Source of the DNA: Brucella pseudintermedia
GTDB taxonomy: Bacteria; Pseudomonadota; Alphaproteobacteria; Rhizobiales; Rhizobiaceae
Direction: 5' to 3' (one strand)
Assembly (NCBI RefSeq): GCF_042697365.1
Contig: NZ_CP137604.1
Length of the DNA: 64,000 bases
Position numbers and translations under genes: made by a program. The notes under the pieces were generated by a model, which did not search any database, was not told where the DNA came from, and worked only from the letters and a program-made list of their open reading frames with translations. Shown piece after piece: positions 53,998 through 62,683 of the stretch; within the stretch, counting starts at the first letter, position 1, and each line of letters begins with the position of its first letter.

Positions 53998-55482
53998 ATG
54001 ACACGTCTTGCTGCCTACCGCCGCGAGTGGTTCTCCAATATTCGCGGCGATATTCTTTCCGGCATCGTTGTGGCGCTTGCGCTTATTCCCGAAGCTATCG
54101 GCTTTTCGGTCATCGCGGGCGTCGACCCCAAGGTCGGCCTCTTCGCCTCCTTCGCCATTGCCTGTGTTTCGGCCTTCACGGGCGGACGTCCCGGCATGAT
54201 CTCGGCCGCGACCGCCGCAACTGCGGTGGTGATGGTCTCGCTCGTCAAGGAACACGGGCTGCAATATCTCTTTGCTGCCACGATCCTGATGGGCATTTTG
54301 CAGATCATCGCAGGCTTCCTCAAACTCGGTCGCCTGATGCGCTTCGTGTCGCGCTCGGTCATCACCGGCTTCGTCAATGCGCTGGCGATCCTCATCTTCA
54401 TGGCGCAGTTGCCCGAACTTATCCATGTTCCCGTCGAGACTTATTGGATGATTGCGGGCGGTCTCGCCATCATCTATCTCTTTCCGCGCGTGACGAAGGT
54501 GATCCCCTCGCCGCTTGTCGCGATTGCAGTGCTGACCACGCTTGCCTGGACAACCGGCATGGATTTGCGCACGGTCGGCGATCTCGGCGAATTGCCCTCC
54601 GCACTGCCGGTCTTCGCATTGCCGCAAGTGCCGCTGACGCTCGAAACCTTGCAGGTCATCCTGCCCTATTCGGTCACGCTTGCGGCGGTCGGCCTGCTCG
54701 AATCGCTGATGACCGCCCAGATTGTCGATGACATGACGGATACGGCCAGCAACAAGAGCCAGGAATGCATCGGTCAAGGCACCAGCAACATCGCCTCGGC
54801 GCTGATCGGCGGCATGGGCGGCTGCGCCATGATCGGGCAGTCTGTCATCAATGTTTCCTCCGGCGGCCGCGGAAGGCTGTCGACTTTCGTTGCTGGCGCT
54901 TTCCTGCTGTTCCTGATTCTGGTTCTGGACGATCTGGTGCGCATCATCCCGATGGCAGCGCTCGTCGCGGTCATGATCATGGTCTCCATCGGCACTTTCT
55001 CATGGCGATCGATCCTCGACCTGCGCCGCAATCCGCCATCGTCATCCATCGTCATGCTGGCAACGGTTGTAACGGTCGTTTCCACTCATGATCTGGCCAA
55101 GGGTGTTCTGGTCGGCGTCCTGCTTTCGGGCGTGTTCTTCGCGGGCAAGGTCGCAAAAATGTTCCGGGTGAGCGAAGCCGTGAGCGAGGATGGACACGAG
55201 CGCGTCTACACCGTTCAGGGTCAGATTTTCTTCGCCTCGGCGCAGAACTTCATCGCTGCTTTCGATTTTTCGACGCCAGCAAAGAAGGTGACGATCGACG
55301 TCAGCCACGCGCATCTCTGGGACATCACCGCTGTCGGCGCGCTCGACAAGGTGGTGATGAAATATCGTGCCGGTGGCACGGAAGTCTCGGTCATCGGCTT
55401 TAACGAAGCAAGCGCCGACATGATCGACCGGTTCGCCGTCCATGATAAGGAAATCGGTGCCGCAAAGCTGGCGGTACACTAG
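53998..55482 (+). CDS. SulP-family anion transporter with STAS domain
   Basis: A 494-residue inner-membrane carrier. About eleven to twelve helices include SGIVVALALIPEAIGFSVIA (about 21-40) and GMGGCAMIGQSVINVSSGGRG, both SulP signatures. The C-terminal STAS domain (about 400-490) carries FFASAQNF and VSHAHLWDITAVGALDKV, the nucleotide-sensing fold. SulP carriers take sulfate, bicarbonate or dicarboxylates, and no partner kinase or sulfate-assimilation gene is adjacent. The start codon at 53998 is preceded by a weak GCGGA. Confidence 0.9.
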   Translation: MTRLAAYRREWFSNIRGDILSGIVVALALIPEAIGFSVIAGVDPKVGLFASFAIACVSAFTGGRPGMISAATAATAVVMVSLVKEHGLQYLFAATILMGILQIIAGFLKLGRLMRFVSRSVITGFVNALAILIFMAQLPELIHVPVETYWMIAGGLAIIYLFPRVTKVIPSPLVAIAVLTTLAWTTGMDLRTVGDLGELPSALPVFALPQVPLTLETLQVILPYSVTLAAVGLLESLMTAQIVDDMTDTASNKSQECIGQGTSNIASALIGGMGGCAMIGQSVINVSSGGRGRLSTFVAGAFLLFLILVLDDLVRIIPMAALVAVMIMVSIGTFSWRSILDLRRNPPSSSIVMLATVVTVVSTHDLAKGVLVGVLLSGVFFAGKVAKMFRVSEAVSEDGHERVYTVQGQIFFASAQNFIAAFDFSTPAKKVTIDVSHAHLWDITAVGALDKVVMKYRAGGTEVSVIGFNEASADMIDRFAVHDKEIGAAKLAVH

Positions 55483-55483
55483 A

Positions 55484-55528
55484 GCATGTCTCCCAAAAGT
55501 GGGAACCGGTTTTGGGACAAAGACATGC
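55484..55528. repeat. Palindromic repeat (Rhizobiales type)
   Basis: GCATGTCT pairs with AGACATGC and CCCAAAA with TTTTGGG around AGTGGGAACCGG. The core is a well-known intergenic repeat in Rhizobiales, related to the unit at 60322-60362. It lies directly behind the sulP stop codon. Confidence 0.8.
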
Positions 55529-55540
55529 TTAAAAACAAAG

Positions 55541-55572
55541 AAAAAGGGCCGCTTTCGCGGCGGCCCATTTTT
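55541..55572. terminator. Bidirectional terminator between sulP and the MHS transporter
   Basis: GGGCCGC (55546-55552) pairs with GCGGCCC (55560-55566), with AAAAA before and ATTTTT after. The two convergent genes end on either side of it. Confidence 0.88.
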
Positions 55573-55574
55573 AA

Positions 55575-56927
55575 TCAGTTCGGCTGTGGAACCGCGGTTG
55601 CGGTTGGTTGTGCGGTCAGGCCTATCTCGCCTTCCACCTGATCGCTGCGGGCCATCAGGTAAAGGCCAAGCCCGCAGGTCAGCGCGGCGATGAATACCAG
55701 ATACCAGGCATGGGCCATCGGATTGACCGCGAGAAACGAGGTCACGATCACCGGCGTCAGCCCGCCAAAAACCGCATAGGAAACATTGTAGGAAAACGAC
55801 AGGCCGGAAAAGCGCACCGGAGCCGGGAAAGCGCGCACCATCACATAGGGCACCGCGCCGACCATGCCGACCGAAAGCCCCATCACTGCATAAAGCGCGA
55901 AGAGGACGGGCAGGGAAACCGCCGCATAGGTGTAGAAGACGAAGGTCGCGACACCGAAGAAAATGCCTGCAACAGCAAAGAAGCGTCCGCTGCCGATGCG
56001 GTCCACCATGGCGCCTGCGGCAACCGTGCCGAACATCAGAAACAGCGTGCCGAAGCTTGTCGCGGCAAGCGATTGCAGCGGTGTGTAGCCGTAAAGCTTT
56101 TGCAGGAAGGTCGCCGTCATCAGCGTGGTGACGACAATGCCTGCCGACAATATCCATGTCAGCAGGACGGAAATGACGACGCCGTGCATGTGGTTGCGCA
56201 GCACCGTGCCGAGCGGCAGCTTGTCCTTCAGCAGATGGCTGTTCTTCATTTCGGTGAAGATCGGCGTTTCCGCCAGCCAGCGGCGCAGATAAACCGCGAG
56301 CAGGCCGAATATGCCGCCGATGAAGAACGGAATGCGCCATGCATAGGCGGACAGTTCTTCCGGCGTGAAAATCCAGTTGATGGCAGTCGCGATCAGCGAG
56401 CCGATCATGATGCCGAGCGTCAGGCCAGAGCACAGAAAGCCGCACGCCATGCCGACCCGGTTGGCCGGGACGTGTTCGGCCACGAAGGTCCACGCGCCCG
56501 GAACCTCGCCGCCAATGGCAGCTCCCTGCAACATGCGGAAGACGATCAGCAGGATCGGCGCGCCGACGCCAAGCGTCGCATAGGTCGGCAGGCAGGCCAT
56601 GGCCAGCGTCGAGATCGACATCAGAAAAACGGAGAAGGCGAAGACCCGCTTGCGCCCGAACTTGTCGCCGAAATGCGCCAGCACGATGCCGCCCACCGGA
56701 CGCACCAGATAGCCCGCCGCAAAGATGCCGAAAGTCTGGATGGTGACCAGCCAGTCCGGCATGTCGGGCGGGAAGAACAGATGGCCGATGACGCTCGCAA
56801 AGAACACGAAGATGATGAAATCATAAAACTCCAGCGCGCCGCCAAGGGCCGACAGGCCGAGCGTGCGGAAATCCTGCCGGTTGAGCGGACGCGGACTAAT
56901 TTTTGCGTGGAGATCTATCGATGCCAT
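55575..56927 (-). CDS. MFS transporter, MHS (metabolite:H+ symporter) family
   Basis: A 450-residue twelve-helix carrier. MHS signs are LEFYDFIIFVFFASVIG (about 32-48), GDKFGRKRVF (about 90-99) and RMLQGAAIGGEVPGAWTFVAEH (about 130-151, partly quoted). The family takes citrate, 2-oxoglutarate, proline/betaine or shikimate with protons. None of the neighbours indicates which. The ATG at 56927 fits the alignment; eleven extra residues from 56960 look non-coding. Confidence 0.9.
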   Translation of the reverse strand: MASIDLHAKISPRPLNRQDFRTLGLSALGGALEFYDFIIFVFFASVIGHLFFPPDMPDWLVTIQTFGIFAAGYLVRPVGGIVLAHFGDKFGRKRVFAFSVFLMSISTLAMACLPTYATLGVGAPILLIVFRMLQGAAIGGEVPGAWTFVAEHVPANRVGMACGFLCSGLTLGIMIGSLIATAINWIFTPEELSAYAWRIPFFIGGIFGLLAVYLRRWLAETPIFTEMKNSHLLKDKLPLGTVLRNHMHGVVISVLLTWILSAGIVVTTLMTATFLQKLYGYTPLQSLAATSFGTLFLMFGTVAAGAMVDRIGSGRFFAVAGIFFGVATFVFYTYAAVSLPVLFALYAVMGLSVGMVGAVPYVMVRAFPAPVRFSGLSFSYNVSYAVFGGLTPVIVTSFLAVNPMAHAWYLVFIAALTCGLGLYLMARSDQVEGEIGLTAQPTATAVPQPN

Positions 56928-57132
56928 CGATCCGGTTCTTTCTATCGCGCCGAGCCCCAAATCATCATGGATTTTCGGAAAGCGCGATGTGTGGTTTCAA
57001 GTTCAGAGCGCCCCTTGCGCGGTGCATGGCGTTCCGGTCGTTTATATGCGGGTTCACCAATCCTTTGGGTGGGTTTTAATGCGCCAAATGCAACCGTTCT
57101 GCAAGACTTGACTTCCGGGCAATAAAGTCTAT

Positions 57133-57149
57133 TTTAGAATTATTCTAAA
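57133..57149 (+). promoter_or_regulatory. Irr box (iron control element) before mbfA
   Basis: TTTAGAATTATTCTAAA is a perfect 17-base palindrome with central T, matching the ICE/Irr-box pattern of Rhizobiales. It overlaps the probable -10 (TATTTT at 57130-57135, -35 TTGACT at 57108-57113). Irr bound in low iron would repress the gene, releasing it when iron is high. Confidence 0.82.
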
Positions 57150-57165
57150 CTAATGGATTTGATAA

Positions 57166-58149
57166 ATGTTGAGCCGATTCTTCCGCAACGACCGCCGCCC
57201 CTTCGATTCGCTTTCCGAGCAGGAAATCCTGGCGCTGGCCATATCCTCCGAAGAGGACGATGCCCGCATTTACCTTGCTTATGCCGACGGCCTGCGCAGC
57301 GAGTTTCCGCAATCGGCGAAAATCTTCGAGCATATGGCAGCGGAAGAACATGGCCACCGCGACGCATTGATCGAACGCTACAAGGCCCGTTTCGGCGACA
57401 GGATTCCGCTGATCCGCCGCGAGCATGTGAGCGGCTATTACGACCGCAAGCCTGACTGGCTCGTGCGGCCGCTCGGCATCGACAAGGTGCGCGAGGCCGC
57501 CGCCCAAATGGAAGAGCAGGCCTATCGCTTCTATATCGAGGCCGGAAAGCGCGTGACCGATGCGGAGACCCGCAAGCTTCTCGGCGATCTGGCCTTGCAG
57601 GAAAAGAAGCACGAGGCCACCGCGGAAAGGCTCGAAAGCGAGCTCACGCCGGACGATGTGCAGGACGAGGAACGCGCGCTTGAGCGCAAGCAGTTCATCC
57701 TCACCTATGTCCAGCCCGGCCTTGCGGGCCTGATGGACGGTTCGGTCTCGACGCTTGCGCCGATCTTTGCGGCAGCCTTCGCCACGCAGGATACATGGCA
57801 GACCTTTCTGGTCGGCCTGTCGGCCTCTGTCGGCGCCGGTATTTCCATGGGCTTTACCGAAGCGATCCACGACGATGGCAAGCTCTCCGGGCGCGGATCG
57901 CCGGTCAAGCGCGGCCTGGCCTGCGGCATCATGACGACGCTTGGCGGCCTTGGCCATACATTGCCCTATCTGATCAAGGATTTCTGGACCGCGACGATCA
58001 TCGCCACCGTGCTGGTCTTCTTCGAGCTCTGGGCCATCGCCTTCATTCAGAACCGCTATATGGAAACACCGTTTTTCCGCTCCGTCCTGCAAATCGTTCT
58101 CGGCGGGGGGCTGGTGCTGGCGGCAGGCATCCTGATCGGCAGCGCCTAA
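57166..58149 (+). CDS. mbfA: Membrane-bound ferritin MbfA, iron exporter
   Basis: A 327-residue fusion. Residues about 15-155 form an erythrin/ferritin-like diiron domain (EEDDARIY, AAEEHGHRD, QMEEQAYRFY, LQEKKHEAT supply Glu and His ligands). Residues about 170-327 form a VIT1/CCC1-type membrane domain with GLMDGSVSTLAPIF and GFTEAIHDDG. MbfA proteins of Agrobacterium and Bradyrhizobium export iron and protect against peroxide and acid-iron stress; Irr controls them. The Irr box upstream agrees. Confidence 0.93.
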   Translation: MLSRFFRNDRRPFDSLSEQEILALAISSEEDDARIYLAYADGLRSEFPQSAKIFEHMAAEEHGHRDALIERYKARFGDRIPLIRREHVSGYYDRKPDWLVRPLGIDKVREAAAQMEEQAYRFYIEAGKRVTDAETRKLLGDLALQEKKHEATAERLESELTPDDVQDEERALERKQFILTYVQPGLAGLMDGSVSTLAPIFAAAFATQDTWQTFLVGLSASVGAGISMGFTEAIHDDGKLSGRGSPVKRGLACGIMTTLGGLGHTLPYLIKDFWTATIIATVLVFFELWAIAFIQNRYMETPFFRSVLQIVLGGGLVLAAGILIGSA

Positions 58150-58955
58150 ATCACCTCGACATCGGAAGGCAGGGAAACCGGGCCTTCAAAATCATTGATC
58201 GCAATGCGCCCCTGCCGGGAAACGGTAACGAAACTGTTTGCCGGCACCGCCATCCAGTTGGCAGCTTCGCCATCCAGCGGCTCCGACACCACGCAAATGC
58301 CCGATGACCCGCCCAGCGTCGCGGTATAAAGCGTCGGCGCAAAGGCATCGGTGGCATAGCGGACGGCGTAAAGCTGGTTGCCGTCTGAAAAGGCGGCTGT
58401 CAGCCGCAGGAATGGCGGCACGCCGGCGCGAACCGCTTCCTCGACAACCGTCGCCACCATGCGCTTCATCGCCAGAACTGGATCGCTGTCGAGACCGAAT
58501 TCCAGCATCAGCAGAAAAATCAGTTCCGAATCGGTCGCGCCGTGCTTCTGGCCATAGATCGCATCGCTCAAATGGCTTTCCAGCCTGCGGCGCAAACGGT
58601 CGAAATGGCCGATCTGGCCATTATGCATGAAGCTCCAGCGACCGGAAACGAAGGGATGACAGTTGGAGCGGCTGGTAAGCCCGCCGGTCGAGGCACGCAC
58701 ATGCGCGAGAAACAGGCGCGAGCGTATCTGTCGCGCCAGGCTGCGCAGGTTCTGGTCGGACCAAGCGGGCAGGATATCCCGATAAAGGCCGGGTTCCTCG
58801 CGATGGCCATACCAGGCGACACCGAAACCGTCGCCATTGGTGCGCGTTTTGGCTTCATGCGCATCGTGGCTTTGCGCCACGAGCGAATGGCAGGGAGACG
58901 ATATGATGTCTTCCAGATAGGTTTCAGGTCCGAGATAGGCGGCCCAACGACACAT
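58146..58955 (-). CDS. Class II glutamine amidotransferase
   Basis: A 269-residue Ntn hydrolase with the N-terminal nucleophile Cys2 exposed after methionine removal (MCRWAAYLG). NGDGFGVAWYG, RSRLFLAHVRAST and NCHPFVSGRWSFMHNGQIG (partly quoted) are typical of the YafJ/EgtC-like group. It would cut glutamine to release ammonia or hydrolyse a gamma-glutamyl amide. The acceptor domain is absent and no egtB/egtD gene is adjacent, so its partner is unknown. The gene overlaps the mbfA stop by four bases on the opposite strand. Confidence 0.88.
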   Translation of the reverse strand: MCRWAAYLGPETYLEDIISSPCHSLVAQSHDAHEAKTRTNGDGFGVAWYGHREEPGLYRDILPAWSDQNLRSLARQIRSRLFLAHVRASTGGLTSRSNCHPFVSGRWSFMHNGQIGHFDRLRRRLESHLSDAIYGQKHGATDSELIFLLMLEFGLDSDPVLAMKRMVATVVEEAVRAGVPPFLRLTAAFSDGNQLYAVRYATDAFAPTLYTATLGGSSGICVVSEPLDGEAANWMAVPANSFVTVSRQGRIAINDFEGPVSLPSDVEVI

Positions 58956-58969
58956 TTTTGATCCGGCGA

Positions 58970-59185
58970 TTACCGGCCCCGGTTATGCGTCCGCTCATAA
59001 AGCTGGCGAACGATCGTGCTCGCCGTCTTCTCGAATAAAAATGGCAAAATTGCATGAACCAGCGCGGCAAGCGCCGCCACAAGCAATTTTGCCGAGAAAC
59101 GTGATGCAAAAAGCATATGCTCGAAATAGGTCTCATCGACCGACGAAGGATGTTCGGTGAAGAGGCGTGTAATGCGAGTGGTCAT
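58970..59185 (-). CDS. DUF6356-like small membrane protein
   Basis: A 71-residue protein with RLFTEHPSSVDETYFEHMLF at the N-terminus (about 5-24) and one or two hydrophobic segments (AKLLVAALAALVHAILPFLF). I recognise this as the DUF6356 family of alphaproteobacteria, with no known function. It lies 14 bases before the amidotransferase gene, so the two are probably co-transcribed. The ATG at 59185 is preferred over 59203. Confidence 0.75.
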   Translation of the reverse strand: MTTRITRLFTEHPSSVDETYFEHMLFASRFSAKLLVAALAALVHAILPFLFEKTASTIVRQLYERTHNRGR

Positions 59186-59314
59186 TGGAAATACTCCCGT
59201 CAATGAGCAAGTTGTTCCCGCTTATCCGGCGCACAACGCGCCTTTCTGAAAAATCATTCTAGCAAATGCATCGGAGATGAAATCTCAAAATATCCTTGTC
59301 AAACGGGGTTTAAT

Positions 59315-59330
59315 GGGACAATCATCCCAA
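59315..59330 (+). promoter_or_regulatory. Short inverted repeat before the Lrp gene
   Basis: TGGGA and TCCCA flank CAATCA immediately upstream of the ATG at 59332. Lrp/AsnC genes are usually autoregulated and often divergently placed, as here with the DUF6356 gene. The repeat is short, so this is a weak call. Confidence 0.3.
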
Positions 59331-59331
59331 G

Positions 59332-59799
59332 ATGAAACCCTTTCTCGACGAAATTGACCGCAAAATCCTGGATGAGCTGCAAATCGACGGCACACTGTCG
59401 GTCGATTCCCTATCCGACCGCGTCCATCTTTCCCGCAATGCCTGCTGGCGGCGGATAAAACGCATGGAGGATGAAGGAATCATCAAGGCGCGTGTCGCCC
59501 TGGTCGATGCGGAAATGGTCGGCTGCGGCCTTTCCGTCTTCATTCTGGTGCGCACGTCAAGCCACGACCCGGACTGGCTGACGAAATTTCGCGCCGCCAT
59601 GGGGCGCTTTCCGGAAATCGTCGGCGTTTATCGCATGACGGGCGATCTGGATTACGTGCTGAAGGCACGCGTTTCGGACGTCAAGGCCTATGACCACCTT
59701 TATCAGCGGCTGATTGCCAGCGTACCGCTCTCGGACGTTTCGGCCTCTTTCGTGATGGAAGAGATCAAGGAAACGACCGCCGTACCGCTGAAGGAATAG
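59332..59799 (+). CDS. Lrp/AsnC-family transcriptional regulator
   Basis: A 155-residue regulator. The helix-turn-helix is in DEIDRKILDELQIDGTLSVD and LSDRVHLSRNACWRRIKRME (about 6-46). The RAM ligand domain follows (VGVYRMTGDLDYVLKARVSD, about 98-117), in which the conserved GDxDY is present. The effector is probably an amino acid. No amino-acid gene lies next to it; it is divergent from the DUF6356/amidotransferase pair. Confidence 0.9.
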   Translation: MKPFLDEIDRKILDELQIDGTLSVDSLSDRVHLSRNACWRRIKRMEDEGIIKARVALVDAEMVGCGLSVFILVRTSSHDPDWLTKFRAAMGRFPEIVGVYRMTGDLDYVLKARVSDVKAYDHLYQRLIASVPLSDVSASFVMEEIKETTAVPLKE

Positions 59800-59815
59800 C
59801 GGTGCGTGCGCGGGA

Positions 59816-60145
59816 TCAATGGCCCGCCATTTCGTGGCACAGCGCCGCACATTGCTCGCACGCCTCCACGCATTTTTCCATGCCGCCGACCTCCCGGCAG
59901 GACTGGGCGCAGGCGTCGCAAATCTTCGCGCAGGCTCCGCAAATTTCGCGATGGAGGGGCGTGCCGAGCAACATTATGTGCGCTGCCGTCCGGCAGCTCT
60001 CCACACAAGCCAACATGATGCGGTAGTGCTTCGGCTCGACATGGGTCCCGCCTTCCTCAAGGCAGTGGCTGGAGGCCGTGTCAAGGCAGACGCGGTAGCA
60101 ATCGAGACAGGCGTCAATACATCTGGTCATTTCAAAGCTTGGCAT
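59816..60145 (-). CDS. Cysteine-rich four-helix-bundle copper-storage-like protein (Csp/DUF326)
   Basis: A 109-residue protein with 16 cysteines in helical spacing (positions 9, 13, 16, 20, 28, 47, 51, 69, 72, 76, 79, 83, 92, 96, 99 and 103). CxxC, CxxxC and CxxCxxxC patterns run through all four helices. This is the arrangement of copper-storage proteins, which fill a tube with Cu(I) bound to thiols. There is no signal peptide, so it resembles cytosolic Csp3 rather than exported Csp1. It lies alone in a small convergent position behind the Lrp gene. Confidence 0.88.
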   Translation of the reverse strand: MPSFEMTRCIDACLDCYRVCLDTASSHCLEEGGTHVEPKHYRIMLACVESCRTAAHIMLLGTPLHREICGACAKICDACAQSCREVGGMEKCVEACEQCAALCHEMAGH

Positions 60146-60321
60146 TTTTCAAATCCTCATTCTTTAAGCACGCCCTCCAACAAGCGATGAATAGGTTTGT
60201 TCCATGCCCAGCGAACATTCCCGGTGCAAATTGCATGACCCTGTGCCGTACTATCATTGCAAAACGCCAAATAGGCGGTACACCTTTCTTTGGTTTTCAC
60301 GTATGAGCGTCGCCAGTTTGA

Positions 60322-60362
60322 GCGCATCCGGAAAAGTGTAAACGTTTTTCAGACAGATGCGC
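60322..60362. repeat. Palindromic repeat (Rhizobiales type)
   Basis: GCGCATC (60322-60328) pairs with GATGCGC (60356-60362), enclosing GGAAAAGTGTAAACGTTTTTC. It belongs to the same AAAGTGT-AAACG-TTTT family as the repeats near 35512 and 55484. It lies between the copper-storage gene and dut, where I see no other feature from 60146 to 60414. Confidence 0.75.
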
Positions 60363-60414
60363 GAGGAAACAATGTCTCTCGCAGGCCAACTGAACTCGCA
60401 GGAAAGGCTCCCTC

Positions 60415-60888
60415 ATGACCGCAGCATCCTCTTCCGCGCCAACGCTCGGCATCATCCGCCTCGAACATGCCAAGGGCCTTGAACTCCCGGCCTACGAGAC
60501 GTCCGGCTCGGCGGGCATGGACTTGCGTGCAGCCGTTGCCGAAGACCGCCAGATCGTTCTCCTGCCGGGACGCCGTACGCTGGTTCCGACCGGATTGATC
60601 TTCGAGATCCCGGAAGGTTTCGAGGTGCAGATTCGCCCGCGCTCCGGCCTTGCCTTCAAGAACGGCATCACCTGCCTTAACACGCCCGGCACTATCGATT
60701 CCGACTATCGTGGCGAAGTGAAGGTGCTGCTCATCAATCTCGGCGATGACGATTTCCGCATCGAACGCGGCATGCGCATCGCGCAGGCTGTTTTCGCGCC
60801 GGTCGTCCAGCCAAAGATCGAAGAGCGTGCGGAAGTGACCCACACGGCGCGCGGCGCTGGCGGCTTCGGTTCGACCGGCACGGCATAA
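60415..60888 (+). CDS. dut: Deoxyuridine 5'-triphosphate nucleotidohydrolase
   Basis: A 157-residue trimeric dUTPase. All motifs are present: SAGMDLRAA (about 32-40), RPRSGLAFKNGI (about 75-86), NTPGTIDSDYRGEV (about 89-102), RIAQAVFAPV and the C-terminal RGAGGFGSTG. The enzyme removes dUTP to prevent uracil in DNA and supplies dUMP for thymidylate. The family is certain. It is followed by a terminator and the convergent TadG gene. Confidence 0.97.
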   Translation: MTAASSSAPTLGIIRLEHAKGLELPAYETSGSAGMDLRAAVAEDRQIVLLPGRRTLVPTGLIFEIPEGFEVQIRPRSGLAFKNGITCLNTPGTIDSDYRGEVKVLLINLGDDDFRIERGMRIAQAVFAPVVQPKIEERAEVTHTARGAGGFGSTGTA

Positions 60889-60904
60889 GCGCCATATCGC
60901 AGGC

Positions 60905-60930
60905 AAAAGCCCGGTTCGCCGGGCTTTTTT
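60905..60930 (+). terminator. Terminator after dut
   Basis: AAAGCCCGG and CCGGGCTTT pair around TTCG, followed by TTTT. The stable tetraloop hairpin lies 17 bases after the dut stop. Confidence 0.9.
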
Positions 60931-60943
60931 ATTGCGGTTTTTC

Positions 60944-62662
60944 TTACTGTGTGAGAACGGCGCGCTGGCAGAGGACCCCTGTGACCTGAACATCGGCTTG
61001 TCCGATCTTGACGCCGAGCAGATCCAGCACTCCGAAAAGCAGGCCATCCACCGTCGGCCCCAAAGGCGTGAGCAATGTGCCCAAAAGCTGGGTCAACCCA
61101 CTCAGGGGTAGAGGCAAGGGCAAGAATCCGAGCAGGACAACCTCGAGATCGAGCCCCTTTACGAGCCCGACAAAAAGCGATCCGGCAAGTTGGTTGGTCC
61201 CCACGGTTTTGATCCGTTTGGCGGCAATATCGGCAGGCGTGAAGGTCACAATTTCCTGCTTGGGATTGCCGAGTGGCAATTCGACACGACCGCGAAGCTC
61301 GGCAATGTCCGCGACCAGCAATTTCACTGTGGCGATCGCTGTCTTCCTGACAACCGGCGTTTTGCTGAAATTCCTCATCAGGTCTATATCGGCATCGCCA
61401 AGATACACACCGGCCAGTCCCGGTTTGACGCCGAGTTTCACCGTGGCGCTTCCGGGGCCCTGCGGACAGCTTATGCTTTTCAGTTCGGCCTCGCCGCTCG
61501 CCACGTCGATGAAGATCGGCACGTGGACATTGGCCAGATAGGAAACAACCCCGTCATTGCCGACCTCAAGCGTCAGAAGCAGGCGTATCTGCGCGGTGCG
61601 CACCAGTGTGCCTGCTCCGCCTACGGTAAAGAACGGCGTTTTTTGCGCGGGTTCGCCAACTGCGACATCCAGTTTGAATGCCACCACTCCCGGCAGTTTC
61701 AGCCCGGTGCCAAGTTGAAGCTGATGATTGCCTCCCAGTATCGCGGCCACTGAAATCATTTGCAGGACATTGGCCGTGATATTGTAATTATTGGCCGATC
61801 CAAGCGATGCATCGGCGATCGATCCAAGCCCCAGCAATTCTCCCACCGGCAGTTTCGTGGCAAGGGCGCCTGCATTCTTGCCCAGAATACCGAGCGCCGC
61901 CTTGGCCGCCGGGTTGTTCGTCACCACTTCGGCCAGAACGGTCGCCAGCATGCCGACTGAAACATCCGTATTCAACAACTGGTCATAGGTTCCAGCCGTC
62001 AGCCCCACTTTCGGAGCAAGCTTGTCCAGAAAGCCGAGCAGGTTGACGTCGGTAGCAGCTAGGGCGTTGTAATCAGCAAGCTTCAGGTTGAGAGAGGTTC
62101 CCAGAAGGTCATTCAGCACGCTCTGGTCGGTGTTCAGGCTCAACAATCGCGAACCGATCGAAAATGCCGCTTCCGCCTTCGTCGCGGCCATGCCGGTTGC
62201 GCCAAGCGCGGGCCGGTCGATGAAGGACTGGCCGAAATAGAGATTGCCGGGGCGTGCCAGCCGGACACGAACCGCGTCCGGGTTTGCACCGCCCGCCACG
62301 AAACGGTTTTCCACCGCACGGTTCTTGTCGGGAAGATAATTGCCCTTCTCCACCCAGACCCGCGTTTTGTCGTCGGTCTTTCCATTGACGACTGACGGGT
62401 CGTAGCTGCCGCTCATCAGCACCGGATCGACGCCGTTTGCCCGCAATTGCCGCAGCACCGCATCATCGGCCTGCGAAAGAGAGGAAGCACCGGCGACGGC
62501 TGCAAGATCGGCCATGTTCTGCAACTGGCGCCGCTCCAGAAACAGCGAACTCGTGTCCACGCAAAATGCAGCCACCGCCAAAAACAGCGGAGAGACCAGC
62601 GCCGCCATCGTCGCCAGATTGCCCCCCCGCGCCCGCAGGAAACGCGATACAAAACCCCGCAT
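60944..62662 (-). CDS. TadG-family pilus-assembly-associated protein
   Basis: A 572-residue protein with an N-terminal TadG-type anchor: RARGGNLATMAALVSPLFLA (about 10-29), one membrane helix and the ERRQLQNMADLAAVAGAS segment (about 43-60) typical of pseudopilin-like TadG/TadE proteins. The remainder is a large extracytoplasmic beta-rich region with no von Willebrand factor domain visible. TadG assists Flp-pilus or surface-protein assembly. It lies 21 bases after the TadE-like gene, in one transcript. Confidence 0.8.
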   Translation of the reverse strand: MRGFVSRFLRARGGNLATMAALVSPLFLAVAAFCVDTSSLFLERRQLQNMADLAAVAGASSLSQADDAVLRQLRANGVDPVLMSGSYDPSVVNGKTDDKTRVWVEKGNYLPDKNRAVENRFVAGGANPDAVRVRLARPGNLYFGQSFIDRPALGATGMAATKAEAAFSIGSRLLSLNTDQSVLNDLLGTSLNLKLADYNALAATDVNLLGFLDKLAPKVGLTAGTYDQLLNTDVSVGMLATVLAEVVTNNPAAKAALGILGKNAGALATKLPVGELLGLGSIADASLGSANNYNITANVLQMISVAAILGGNHQLQLGTGLKLPGVVAFKLDVAVGEPAQKTPFFTVGGAGTLVRTAQIRLLLTLEVGNDGVVSYLANVHVPIFIDVASGEAELKSISCPQGPGSATVKLGVKPGLAGVYLGDADIDLMRNFSKTPVVRKTAIATVKLLVADIAELRGRVELPLGNPKQEIVTFTPADIAAKRIKTVGTNQLAGSLFVGLVKGLDLEVVLLGFLPLPLPLSGLTQLLGTLLTPLGPTVDGLLFGVLDLLGVKIGQADVQVTGVLCQRAVLTQ

Positions 62663-62683
62663 GACTTATCCCCCCAACCCGTC

